From Nitrososphaerota archaeon (GTDB lineage Archaea; Thermoproteota; Nitrososphaeria; Nitrososphaerales; Nitrosopumilaceae): DNA of 11,152 nucleotides. This document shows positions 1-7,326 of the stretch, piece after piece. Within the stretch, counting starts at the first letter, position 1. Each line of letters starts with the position of its first letter. The DNA lies in the NCBI GenBank assembly GCA_030611185.1, contig JAUWQG010000020.1, positions 1-11,152 on the forward strand, in the 5' to 3' direction. The notes beneath the pieces were generated by a model. That model was not told the origin of the DNA and searched no databases. It saw only the letters and a program-made list of their open reading frames with translations. The translations under genes and the position numbers were made by a program.

Positions 1-411
1 CGACTTGTTCCAGAAGAGGTTTCTTTAATTAGTTCATCTGGGATGGTAGCGGATAATATTTTGTTTACACATGGACATACAATGCCCTCTGAGAATTTTG
101 CACATGTTAAAAAAATCATTATGGGCCATATGCATCCAGTATTTTTCCAAGAAGAGTCCATAGTTAATGGGCAACGAGTATGGATTTCAATTAAAGCAGA
201 CAAGGGACAAATTTTCCCCAGTCAATCAGGAGAGATTGAAATTATTATTGTTCCATCATTTAACAAGTATTTTTATGCAACAAACAAGAAAAAATACAAA
301 AAATCAATATCACCTATTATTGAAAAACTAAAAAAAATATCATCAGCCAGAATAGTTACACTTGATGGTATAATTATTGGAGATGAAACAATTTTGAATC
401 AAGTGCTATGA
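1..411 (+). CDS. Metallophosphoesterase, ICC-like (3' part of gene)
   Basis: The frame is open from base 1, so the gene begins outside the window and only its last 136 residues are here. Two histidine motifs are visible: THGH, then about 18 residues later GHMHP. This pair is the C-terminal metal-binding signature of calcineurin-like phosphoesterases, and the wording fits the archaeal ICC-like group (COG1407). The residues after it form the usual closing strands, followed by a lysine-rich tail and a short C-terminal strand segment. The N-terminal metal ligands (DxH, GD, GNH) would lie upstream and cannot be checked. Substrate is unknown; some archaeal relatives sit near DNA-repair genes, but nothing here shows that. 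The ATG at 43 is internal, not the start. The TGA stop ends at 411, the base before the end of the convergent carB gene. Confidence 0.72.
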   Translation, partial: RLVPEEVSLISSSGMVADNILFTHGHTMPSENFAHVKKIIMGHMHPVFFQEESIVNGQRVWISIKADKGQIFPSQSGEIEIIIVPSFNKYFYATNKKKYKKSISPIIEKLKKISSARIVTLDGIIIGDETILNQVL

Positions 412-3400
412 TCAAAAGGGATCATAAGGCTCAATAGGCTCAATCGTAGTCTTGTTGTTTTTTAACCATTCCAGTGTTTTTACAAAAGAGTCTGCAAGCT
501 CTATTGTCGTTAGTACTGGAACTCCCAGCTCTAGGGATTTTCTTCTAATCTGATATTCATCATCCAGCATTCCAACATATTTTTCAAGTGTTGAGGTACT
601 AGGAATATTAATGATGAAATCTATTTTTCTCTAATAAAGTAAATCTGCAATCTTTTGTTTTCTTTCTGGTTCTGAAATTTTATGAACAACTTCGATTTCA
701 CCAATTTTTTCCTCAAAAAATTCTGCAGTGTGTTCTGTTGCAAATATTTTAAATCCAAGATTTTTTAGAAGGGCAATTGACTGGAGTAGTTTTTCTTTAT
801 TTTGTGCACCGCCAACAGTCACCAAAGCTGCACCTGTTTTAGGTAAATTGTATCCAACCGAGGTCAGACCTTTTGCCAATGCATCATAAAAGCTGCTTCC
901 AAAGCAGGCAGCCTCTCCTGTTGACTGCATCTCCACGCCTAGGGCTATATCTGCACCTTCTAATTGCATAAATGAAAACTGCGGTACTTTGATACCATAA
1001 TTGTGGATTTTTTGCCATTTGTTTTTTGGAATATCAGGTAGTGGTTTATCTAAAATTGCCTTTGCGGCCAATGAGATGAGATTTGTCTTTACAAGTTTTG
1101 AGACAAACGGCATAGACCTAGATGCCCTGATGTTGAGTTCTATCACATAGACATGGTTATCATGAACTAGAAATTGCAAATTAAATGGACCTTTAACATT
1201 GAATGTGGTTGCAATTTTTGTGGTGTATTCGGTAATTGTTTCTATAGTTTTATTGTTTAGACGCCACGGAGGAATACACATCATTGCATCACCAGAGTGA
1301 ACACCAGCACTGTCAATGTGCTCTACTATTGCACCAATTATGACTTCTTTGCCATTGCTTACTCCATCGACATCGACCTCAAGTGAGTTTAGCATAAACT
1401 TTGAGATGACCACAGGATGATCTGGAGAAACATCAGTTGCTTCTTTGACATATGTTTTTAATTCTTCTTGAGACCACACTACTTTCATTGCAGCCCCAGA
1501 CAATACATATGAAGGCCTAACAATTACAGGGTACTCAACTTCTTGTGCAAAGCTTTTTGCCTCACTAAGATTTGAGAATGCCTGCCAACGAGGTTGTTGA
1601 ATGTGAAGTTTATCTAATTCTGCGCTAAATTTTGAACGGTCTTCAGCTTTATCTACATCATGTGCACTTGTTCCCAAAATATTTACACCATGCTCTGATA
1701 ATCCAGGTGTAAGATTATTTGCAGTCTGTCCTCCCACACAAGTAATCACGCCCTTAGGATTTTCAAATTCTGTGATATCTAAGATTCTTTCTTGAGTTAA
1801 TTCCTCAAAATATAATCTTGTACAAATATCATAATCAGTTGAAACAGTTTCAGGATTACAGTTTACAACGGAGATATTTTTTTCACCATTTTCTTGCAGT
1901 CCCCAAACCATGTTGACTGTACCCCAGTCAAATTCCACGCTACTTCCAATTCTATAAGGACCCGCCCCAAGAACTACTATTCCTTTTTCATCAGGATTGA
2001 TTTTGACGTCATGAGAGTCTCCCCCATATGTCAAATAGAGGTAGTTTGTTACTGCAGGCCATTCAGCAGCAAGACTATCAATTTGCTTTACGACAGGTAA
2101 AACGCCATTTTCTTTGCGCAAATTACGAATATCATCAGGAGTTTTGCCTTTAGCACGCGCAATTTGCTTATCTGAGAACCCCATCTTTTTTGCCTCCCAA
2201 AGTAAAGATTTTCCTAATTCTTCTTTTGTTATTTTTTCTTCGATTTGGACAATGTTTTTGATTTTTTCAATAAACCAAGGATCTATTGCAGAAAGATTGT
2301 TGATTCGCTCTACAGAAAAGCCTGCTTTGAGAGCTGCGGCTACATAGTACAAAACTTGATCATCTGGATGAGATAGTTTGTTTTCCAGTTCTTCCTCACT
2401 GAAGGTTTGTCCATTTGTTCGATTCAAAACAAGCCCATCCTTTCCAATATCCAACATTCGAATTGATTTTTGAAAAGATTCTTCAAACGTTCTACCAATT
2501 GCCATTACTTCTCCAACTGACTTCATTGTAGGTCCAAGTTTTCTATTTACCAATTCAAATTTTGAAAAGTCCCATCTTGGATGTTTGCATACAATATAAT
2601 CAAGAGAAGGTTCAAAACATGCAGTTGTACTTTTTGTAATTTTATTAACAAGTTCTGATAAATTATACCCTAACCCAATCTTTGCAGACATGTATGCAAG
2701 CGGATATCCAGTTGCTTTACTGGCAAGTGCAGATGATCTTGATAATCTAGGATTAATTTCAATTGCAGCATATCTATCAGAGTTTGGCTCCAACGCATAC
2801 TGAATATTACATTCTCCAACTATCCCAACATGTTTCGTTGCACGTAATCCTGCCGAGCGTAGCATGTGATATTCATGGTTATCAATTGTTTGAGAAGGTG
2901 CAACTACAATATTATCACCAGTATGGACTTTCATAGCAAGAACATTTTCCATATTACAAACTATGATATTGTTTCCATCATAGTCTTGCATTACCTCATA
3001 TTCAATTTGCTTCCAATGTCCAATGTACTCTTCAATTAAAACTTGGCCAACAAGACTTGCCTTCAAGCCTCGCTCTACAATTTCATGTAATTCAATTTCA
3101 TTATAGGCAACACCGCCACCTCGTCCACCCAAAGTATAGGCAACTCTAATTATTACAGGATATCCTAATTCTTCTGCTGTTTTTTTAGCATCATCAAAGT
3201 TTGTCACGGTTCCGCTTTTGAGAACAGGGACACCGCACTGATTCATAGAATCCTTGAAGAGTTGTCTATCCTCTGATTTTTTGATTCCCGGAATTTGGGT
3301 ACCAAGAACTTTAACCCCGTATTTTGACAGAATTCCTGCTTCATCTAGATTTACCCCACAATTTAGAGCAGTTTGACCTCCATATGCAAGCATAATTCCA

Positions 3401-3672
3401 TCAGGCCTTTCTTTTTCAACAATAGATTCTACGTACTCTGGAGTTACAGGAAGAAGATACACTTTATCTGCAAATCTAGTATCTGTCTGGATTGTTGCAA
3501 CGTTTGGATTGATTAAGATGCTCTTCAGTCCATCTTCACGTATTGCTTTGAGGCATTGGCTTCCGGAGTAGTCAAATTGACGGTCGTGTTAGCGACTCTC
3601 GCCGGCTTCTCCGATTTTTATTGCCCCACTTCCAAGTACAAGAATTTTGTTTAGCCCTTCATTTTTTGGCAG
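412..3672 (-). CDS. carB: Carbamoyl-phosphate synthetase large subunit, interrupted by a 21-nt candidate BHB intron and an in-frame TAG
   Basis: CarB joins ammonia (from CarA), bicarbonate and two ATP into carbamoyl phosphate for pyrimidine and arginine synthesis. The full product would be join(3672..3598, 3576..412) on the minus strand, 1079 residues against 1073 in E. coli. The synthetase halves are clear: an N-terminal dinucleotide-like motif VLGSGAIKIGEAGEFDYSG, the first ATP-grasp with LGGRGGG near 175, INPRLSRSSALASKATGYP near 300-316, the second half opening with VLGAGPYRIGSSVEFDW near 560-575, and an MGS-like allosteric domain from about 940. Two faults interrupt the frame: 21 extra bases with a TAA after codon 25, and a TAG at codon 1007 (631-633). 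Sequence on both sides of each is well conserved. The CTG at 3670-3672 is chosen as start because the plus-strand complement of GGGGGAGG ends 6 nt before it and the protein then begins like other CarB (MPKNEG). It overlaps the carA end by 14 nt. If neither fault is bypassed, the gene is broken. Confidence 0.85.
631..633 (-). other. In-frame amber (TAG) codon within carB
   Basis: The minus-strand codon 1007 of carB is TAG, flanked by ADLLY and RKIDFIIN. Aligning by eye with the E. coli protein gives equal spacing across this point, so TAG replaces a sense codon (GAG, AAG or CAG would each need one change) rather than lying in an insertion. The next 72 codons stay in frame and read as a normal MGS-domain C-terminus (LEKYVGMLDDEYQIRRKSLE) to TGA at 412-414. 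Stopping here would remove half of the allosteric domain but leave both synthetase halves. A sequencing error cannot be excluded. Confidence 0.7.
3577..3597 (-). other. Candidate 21-nt bulge-helix-bulge (BHB) intron in carB mRNA
   Basis: Read on the minus strand, 21 bases containing an in-frame TAA lie between GAG (E25) and TTT (F26) of CarB. Homologues, including E. coli (CEFDYSG), have no residues here. The inserted bases form an inner helix GTCG (3596-3593) with CGAC (3586-3583) around the 6-nt loop CTAACA. A central 4-bp helix pairs exon GGCG (3603-3600) with intron CGUC (3582-3579), with one G-U pair. The bulges are AGA (3599-3597) and AAU (3578-3576). Archaeal splicing endonuclease cuts such bulges between nucleotides 2 and 3, here AG|A and AA|U, which removes exactly these 21 nt and restores GEFD in phase 0. 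The immediate outer helix is missing (relaxed HBh' form), but CGGAG and CUCCG farther out can pair. The insert has a unique placement. Confidence 0.75.
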
Positions 3673-4831
3673 CTTTTTCCTCCCCCATTAGGTTACCGAG
3701 TTCTTCAAAGATGAATTTACAATCATATGGACCAGGAGCAGCTTCTGGATGAAACTGAACGGCAATACAATTTTGTGTTTTGTGTTTTATTCCTTCGACT
3801 GTTTTATCATCTGCATTTTTAAACCATAAATTAAATTCTGAATCATTTAGAGAATCAGGATTAATACCATACCCGTGATTTTGACTCGTGACATAGATTT
3901 GATTATTTTCTAAATTTATACAAGGTTTGTTTTGACCTCGATGACCATACTTTAGTTTGTAAGTTTCAGTGTTTCCTGCTAGTCCAATAATCTGAGCCCC
4001 CAAACAAATTCCCAGTGTTGGAATATTATTTTCAATTAGTTTTTTTGCAGTCTGTATTGTATCTGGACAATTTTGTGGATCCCCAGGGCCATTACTAATT
4101 ACTACTCCTTTTGGATTGTATGATTTGATTTTTTCAAAAGATGCATTCCATGGTAATTTTATTACTTTGTAACCTAGATTTCTTAGATTTCTTAAAATTG
4201 CATTTTTAGCACCAGTATCCACTACAACTACAGTTTTTTCTTCAGAGCCATACACTTCTTCTTGTGTAGTTGAAACGGTATCCATAAATTTTTCATCATT
4301 GTATTTTGGAGCAGATTCAAGTTGTTTTTTTATTTTCTCAACGTCAATTTCACTATCAGATACAACCAAAGCTGCCATCATCACCCCTCCATCTCTAAGT
4401 TTTTTTGTCAATGCCCTCGTATCAATTCCAGATATTCCAGGGATTTTTTCGTTATACATCCATTCATCTAGAGTCATTGAAAGATTCCAATGACTAGCAG
4501 TAAGGGATAACTCATGAACAACGAGTCCGCGAATTTGGATTTTCTCAGATTCAAAGAATTTTGAGATACCATCTTTGTCTTTTATTGAAGGGTCAGGAAC
4601 GCCATAATTTCCAATAAGAGGATAGGTAAGTGTTAGAATTTGACCGCTGTATGATGGATCGGTGAGAGTTTCAGGATAACCAACCATACCAGTATTAAAG
4701 ACAATTTCGCCAAAAACAGTAGTAGAATAACCAAATCCTGCCCCTTCAAGAACAGTACCATCATCGAAAATAAGCTTCCCAAATTTATTGGCGTGACTTG
4801 ATTTCTTGGTAGTTATTGTGACCCTCGTCAA
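3659..4831 (-). CDS. carA: Carbamoyl-phosphate synthetase small (glutaminase) subunit
   Basis: CarA hydrolyses glutamine and channels the ammonia to CarB. The protein has 390 residues, close to the family norm of about 360-390. The N-terminal CPSase small-chain domain is plain (VFGEIVFNTGMVGYPETLTDP near 39-59). The class I glutamine amidotransferase domain follows from about 200: SNGPGDP near 247, the nucleophile in GICLGAQ (Cys about 276), TSQNHGYGIN near 316, and the His-Glu pair in QFHPEAAPGP (about His361 and Glu363). One oddity is Ala in GICLGAQ, where most CarA have His; the catalytic triad itself is complete. The start is a TTG at 4829-4831, the only usable start codon before the conserved region, with no Shine-Dalgarno. 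The TGA at 3659-3661 lies inside the start of carB, so the two are co-transcribed and probably translationally coupled. Confidence 0.93.
   Translation of the reverse strand: MTRVTITTKKSSHANKFGKLIFDDGTVLEGAGFGYSTTVFGEIVFNTGMVGYPETLTDPSYSGQILTLTYPLIGNYGVPDPSIKDKDGISKFFESEKIQIRGLVVHELSLTASHWNLSMTLDEWMYNEKIPGISGIDTRALTKKLRDGGVMMAALVVSDSEIDVEKIKKQLESAPKYNDEKFMDTVSTTQEEVYGSEEKTVVVVDTGAKNAILRNLRNLGYKVIKLPWNASFEKIKSYNPKGVVISNGPGDPQNCPDTIQTAKKLIENNIPTLGICLGAQIIGLAGNTETYKLKYGHRGQNKPCINLENNQIYVTSQNHGYGINPDSLNDSEFNLWFKNADDKTVEGIKHKTQNCIAVQFHPEAAPGPYDCKFIFEELGNLMGEEKAAKK
3675..3686 (-). promoter_or_regulatory. Shine-Dalgarno site that sets the carB CTG start
   Basis: The minus strand reads GGGGGAGG (3686-3679) inside the end of carA, 6 nt ahead of the CTG at 3672-3670. 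This is a near-perfect match to the 3' end of archaeal 16S rRNA at ideal spacing. The only nearby ATG (3662-3660) is out of frame and would give a three-residue peptide (MKG, then TAA). Most other genes in the window lack such a site, so it argues for true CTG initiation coupled to carA termination. Confidence 0.55.
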
Positions 4832-4846
4832 ATGTTTCTGATTCGG

Positions 4847-4883
4847 AATTTAAATTTTGTGAGGAAAATGAAGTAAAAATTTT
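4847..4883 (-). promoter_or_regulatory. Possible carA promoter (AT-rich TATA-like tracts)
   Basis: Two A/T-only stretches precede the carA TTG on the minus strand: one at 4883-4874 and AAATTTAAATT at 4857-4847. The first would place transcription start about 20 nt before the TTG. The second is too close for the usual 26-nt archaeal spacing. This is suggestive only, in an AT-rich genome. Confidence 0.22.
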
Positions 4884-4896
4884 GATCGCAATTACA

Positions 4897-4915
4897 AATT
4901 GTTATTTTAACAATT
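4897..4915 (-). terminator. AT-rich hairpin between cdvC and carA
   Basis: A perfect 7-bp inverted repeat AATTGTT / AACAATT with a 5-nt loop lies 19 bp past the cdvC stop. On the minus strand it is followed, some 13 nt later, by an A/T-rich tract. It could end or attenuate the cdv transcript. Archaeal termination usually depends on U-runs, so the role is uncertain. The rest of the 102-bp gap shows nothing else clear. Confidence 0.3.
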
Positions 4916-4933
4916 AGAATACGTAGCCTTGGA

Positions 4934-6127
4934 TTAGAGTGCTCGGAACTCTTCACTCCATTTGTGATATGCACGAATCATTTCGGTGGAAACACTTGGT
5001 TTTCTTCTAGACATTATTGTTCGAAAGTCTGCAGTGGTAAGGATTCTTGGTTTTTGTGGGTTTTCACCTTCTATTGGTTCGTGATAATCAGAAGAGTCAA
5101 ATAATTCATGAACCGTTTTAAGATGTGCTGCCTGACATACATCTTTGATATCACTTGCACTATAACCATCAAACATTTCTGCTAATTCTGAGGAGTTTAC
5201 TCTAGGACTCATAGTAAGCTCAGCAGTATACTGTTTGAACAAACTTTCTCTTGCTTCTTGAGATGGAAGTGAGACATAGATCCTTTTTTGGAATCTTCTT
5301 AAGAAAGGCCAATCAAGACTCCAAGGTTTATTGGTAGCGCCAATTATATACAACATCAAATCTTTTCCTTTTCCATTGACTCCATCCATTTCAGTTAAAA
5401 ATTGATTTTTTGTTCTTACTTCTCCACCTACTTCGCTATTTCTAGAACCTAACAGAGAATCAACTTCATCGACAAATAAAATTACAGGCTTGCCTTCTTT
5501 TTCAGCATATTTTCTAGCCATTCTAAATAATTTTGATACATTTTTTTCTGCCTCTCCCAACCATTTGCTCATCATTGATGATGCATCAACATTAATGAAA
5601 TAACCATCCATTTCACTTGCAGTAGCTGCTGCCAACATGGTTTTTCCGGTTCCAGGTGGACCATAAAGAAGCATTCCTTTAGGCCAACCCAATGGAAACA
5701 AGTCCGGTCTTTTAGTAGGATAAATTATAGACTCACGCAATGCACTTTTTGCATCTTCTAATCCAACAACTTCAGTCCAACTGACATTGGGTTTTTCTTT
5801 CATTACTAATTCTTCAAAATCATTTTCATCGTCTTGTCTCTCAACTGATTTCTTTTGGTCCTCAGGCGATGCCTTTGGGTCAACTGCAGGCTCCACACCA
5901 TGAGATTCTTGTAATGCGTTGATTCTACTATGATAAGAATTACATCTTTCTTTGTACAAAGCATTAAGTTTACTGGAAGGATACAACTGTAGTAATTTTA
6001 CTAGAGAGTCTATTGCTTTTTGATAATTGGCAATTGCCATTCCTCGTGCACCCTGAGAATCAAACTTGATTGCCTCAGAAGCATACTTGCTTGCATTGTT
6101 TTCTAATTCTTGGGGAGCTAAACTCAT
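4934..6127 (-). CDS. cdvC: CdvC, Vps4-like AAA ATPase of the cell-division/ESCRT system
   Basis: CdvC disassembles and remodels ESCRT-III (CdvB) filaments during archaeal cytokinesis. The protein has 397 residues. An N-terminal three-helix MIT domain occupies about 5-75; in homologues it binds the C-terminal motif of CdvB proteins. A charged linker (about 76-112) leads to the AAA domain: GPPGTGKT (Walker A, 156-163), pore-loop SKWLGE (187-192), VILFVDEVDS (Walker B, Glu221), ATNKPW (sensor 1, Asn266) and the double arginine LRRF (277-278). The tail from about 300 is the Vps4 small helical domain (AEMFDGYSASDIKDVC) and the C-terminal helix (YHKWSEEF). The ATG at 6125-6127 directly abuts the TAG of the preceding gene, so it is the last gene of a three-gene unit. 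All catalytic residues are present. Confidence 0.93.
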   Translation of the reverse strand: MSLAPQELENNASKYASEAIKFDSQGARGMAIANYQKAIDSLVKLLQLYPSSKLNALYKERCNSYHSRINALQESHGVEPAVDPKASPEDQKKSVERQDDENDFEELVMKEKPNVSWTEVVGLEDAKSALRESIIYPTKRPDLFPLGWPKGMLLYGPPGTGKTMLAAATASEMDGYFINVDASSMMSKWLGEAEKNVSKLFRMARKYAEKEGKPVILFVDEVDSLLGSRNSEVGGEVRTKNQFLTEMDGVNGKGKDLMLYIIGATNKPWSLDWPFLRRFQKRIYVSLPSQEARESLFKQYTAELTMSPRVNSSELAEMFDGYSASDIKDVCQAAHLKTVHELFDSSDYHEPIEGENPQKPRILTTADFRTIMSRRKPSVSTEMIRAYHKWSEEFRAL

Positions 6128-6640
6128 CTAAATTACCTGTCTATCCTCATCTTTAGAATTTTGTTGGTATTCGTGGGAGTTAATCTCTATCGCGATTTTG
6201 GTTAAATTATTTGAACTATTTTCCCAGTCATCTTCAGGAATGTCAGCATCTGATTTTTTAAAGTCATATTTTTCAGAAACATTGGCATGTATTTCTTTAA
6301 TTTTATTGATAGAATCTTCTGAAGAAATTATTAATTCAGATACTTCATCATCAATTTCTTCAATTGATTCTGCAGAATCACGTATTATAGAAACAAAATT
6401 CTCCAAAATCTCCTTTGCTTCTTTTTTATCCTCATATTTACAAATCATAAAATCTGCAAGGCCAACTATTTTACTCAGATCCTGAAGTTCTTCAACAGAT
6501 AATTTATCAATTTTAGAATCAACTGATGTGGGTGATTGAGATAGTTTTTTGTCGATTTTCCCAGAAACATTTTTGATAAATGTTAGGTCTTTGGAAAGAT
6601 TTCGACCGGATTTAAGAAAAGTCAAGTGTTTGGGATTCAA
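6128..6640 (-). CDS. Unknown acidic, helical protein between ESCRT-III-like and cdvC genes
   Basis: I do not recognise this 170-residue protein. Its first 35 residues are basic and serine-rich (MNPKHLTFLKSGRNLSKD). Residues about 47-125 look like two or three amphipathic helices with coiled-coil character, strongly acidic around 80-110. The last 45 residues are polar and low in hydrophobics (DIPEDDWENSSNN, SHEYQQNSKDEDRQ), probably disordered. A basic front and acidic helical back recall ESCRT-III proteins in outline, but no Snf7 motif is visible. It has no membrane segment. It starts at a TTG (6638-6640) overlapping the preceding TGA by 4 nt, and its TAG abuts the cdvC ATG. The position suggests a partner, adaptor or regulator of the Cdv machinery; this is inference from context only. 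Confidence 0.7.
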   Translation of the reverse strand: MNPKHLTFLKSGRNLSKDLTFIKNVSGKIDKKLSQSPTSVDSKIDKLSVEELQDLSKIVGLADFMICKYEDKKEAKEILENFVSIIRDSAESIEEIDDEVSELIISSEDSINKIKEIHANVSEKYDFKKSDADIPEDDWENSSNNLTKIAIEINSHEYQQNSKDEDRQVI

Positions 6641-7182
6641 AAAAAATCAAGATGAGGATACTGCTTATTTATTTTAGAGTCTACCATCAATTTTACTTCA
6701 TCTAGCATTAATGATGATTCTACATTTGATTGACTAAAGTCAAATTGAGCAGTTGTAATTGTGGCCGAATCCAATACAATGCTTCCCAAATGAACTGATA
6801 ATTCAGAAAGATGTTGACTGGATTCAGGATGAATATCAACTAGTTGAGCACTAATTGTTCTAATCATCGGTACCAATGATGGGAAAATTTTTGGGATCTC
6901 ATCAATTCGAGAAACACCATCAATTCTTTTTTGTATGTAATATAGAATTTCTATGGAAAAAGAAACTGTTCTCTCCAAATCAATTGCTTTGGTGCATGTT
7001 GGGTCTTGGTCTTCATATTCTGTAAGTAGAATTTGATTTGATTTTTTTGCTTTAGATTTTTTATGTTTTAAAACATCTATAATTTTGGCAAGCAGACTGT
7101 TTGAATAGTGAAGTCTAGGAACAATGGTTCTTGTTTGTGAAATATTTACAGATTCCATCGATAAACTGTATTGCCCCTTCAT
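6637..7182 (-). CDS. Divergent ESCRT-III (CdvB/Snf7-like) protein
   Basis: The protein has 181 residues. The segment from about 66 to 140 resembles helices 3-4 of archaeal CdvB: LERTVSFSIEILYYIQKRID, then EIPKIFPSLVPMIRTIS, then a stretch ending LSELSVHLGSIVLDSA, matching the usual order of a helix, a proline turn, and a helix closing with L-x-x-x-x-V-D-A-G. The final MLDEVKLMVDSKINKQYPHL parallels the last CdvB helix (typically ...EQRMKEKFPDLP). The basic helical hairpin that normally makes up helices 1-2 is short (about 25-50, lysine-rich HKKSKAKK). It may polymerise or co-assemble with CdvB and be acted on by the CdvC encoded two genes later. The start is ATG at 7180-7182; a second ATG (codon 9) is possible. 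Assignment rests on eye alignment, so moderate confidence. Confidence 0.62.
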   Translation of the reverse strand: MKGQYSLSMESVNISQTRTIVPRLHYSNSLLAKIIDVLKHKKSKAKKSNQILLTEYEDQDPTCTKAIDLERTVSFSIEILYYIQKRIDGVSRIDEIPKIFPSLVPMIRTISAQLVDIHPESSQHLSELSVHLGSIVLDSATITTAQFDFSQSNVESSLMLDEVKLMVDSKINKQYPHLDFF

Positions 7183-7326
7183 GCCATCTAAATTATCTAA
7201 AATTTGTATTTGAGGGACTTGTCACAGATTAATCATTAACCATAGTCACATTAGACTGCAGATACAATTTTGATTTTTTTTGAGTATTTGTGTAAAGGAA
7301 TTTAGCTCTCGATTTTACCTAAGGGT
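7183..7326. promoter_or_regulatory. Divergent intergenic region with a palindrome inside a direct repeat
   Basis: These 144 bp must hold the promoters of both the cdv unit (left, minus) and the regulator gene (right, plus). Near the middle lies a perfect palindrome TTAATCATTAA (7229-7239). It sits between two copies of GTCACA (7221-7226 and 7245-7250), 24 bp apart in the same orientation. This could be an operator for the adjacent TrmB-type regulator, but it does not match the known TrmB site TACT-N-AGTA. A T-run (7271-7281) lies farther right. AATTTAGC (7299-7306) is 25 bp before the TTG at 7327 and could be its TATA element. Confidence 0.35.

Noticed and set aside
631..633. Pyrrolysine encoded by TAG
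   Set aside because: Nothing in the window supports it and pyrrolysine use is not known in this lineage; only a genome search for pylS and pylT could reopen it.
600..660. A second intron explaining the TAG in carB
   Set aside because: No extra residues are seen against E. coli CarB and no convincing BHB pairing surrounds the codon.
1894..2347. Two plus-strand open frames opposite carB
   Set aside because: They are antisense to highly conserved carB sequence, with no recognisable domain or ribosome site.
631..3462. Reading carB as an independent 943-residue protein starting at 3462
   Set aside because: The GTG at 3460-3462 is an internal valine; 63 conserved CarB residues precede it once the 21-nt insert is removed, and 72 follow the TAG.
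3577..3597. Frameshift or ordinary sequencing error as the cause of the first carB interruption
   Set aside because: The insert is exactly 21 nt and keeps the frame on both sides; errors rarely add a long non-repetitive in-frame segment whose ends match BHB cleavage sites. It is not a duplication of flanking sequence.
3651..3662. ATG at 3660-3662 as the carB start
   Set aside because: It is out of frame with CarB and hits TAA after three codons, although it forms a neat ATGA overlap with carA.
4299..4493. Plus-strand open frame opposite carA
   Set aside because: Antisense to conserved carA; composition reflects the complementary strand.
6198..6485. Plus-strand Ser/Ile/Phe-rich open frame opposite the unknown cdv-linked gene
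   Set aside because: Its serine and phenylalanine bias is the mirror of an acidic, lysine-rich gene; the minus-strand frame fits the overlapping operon.
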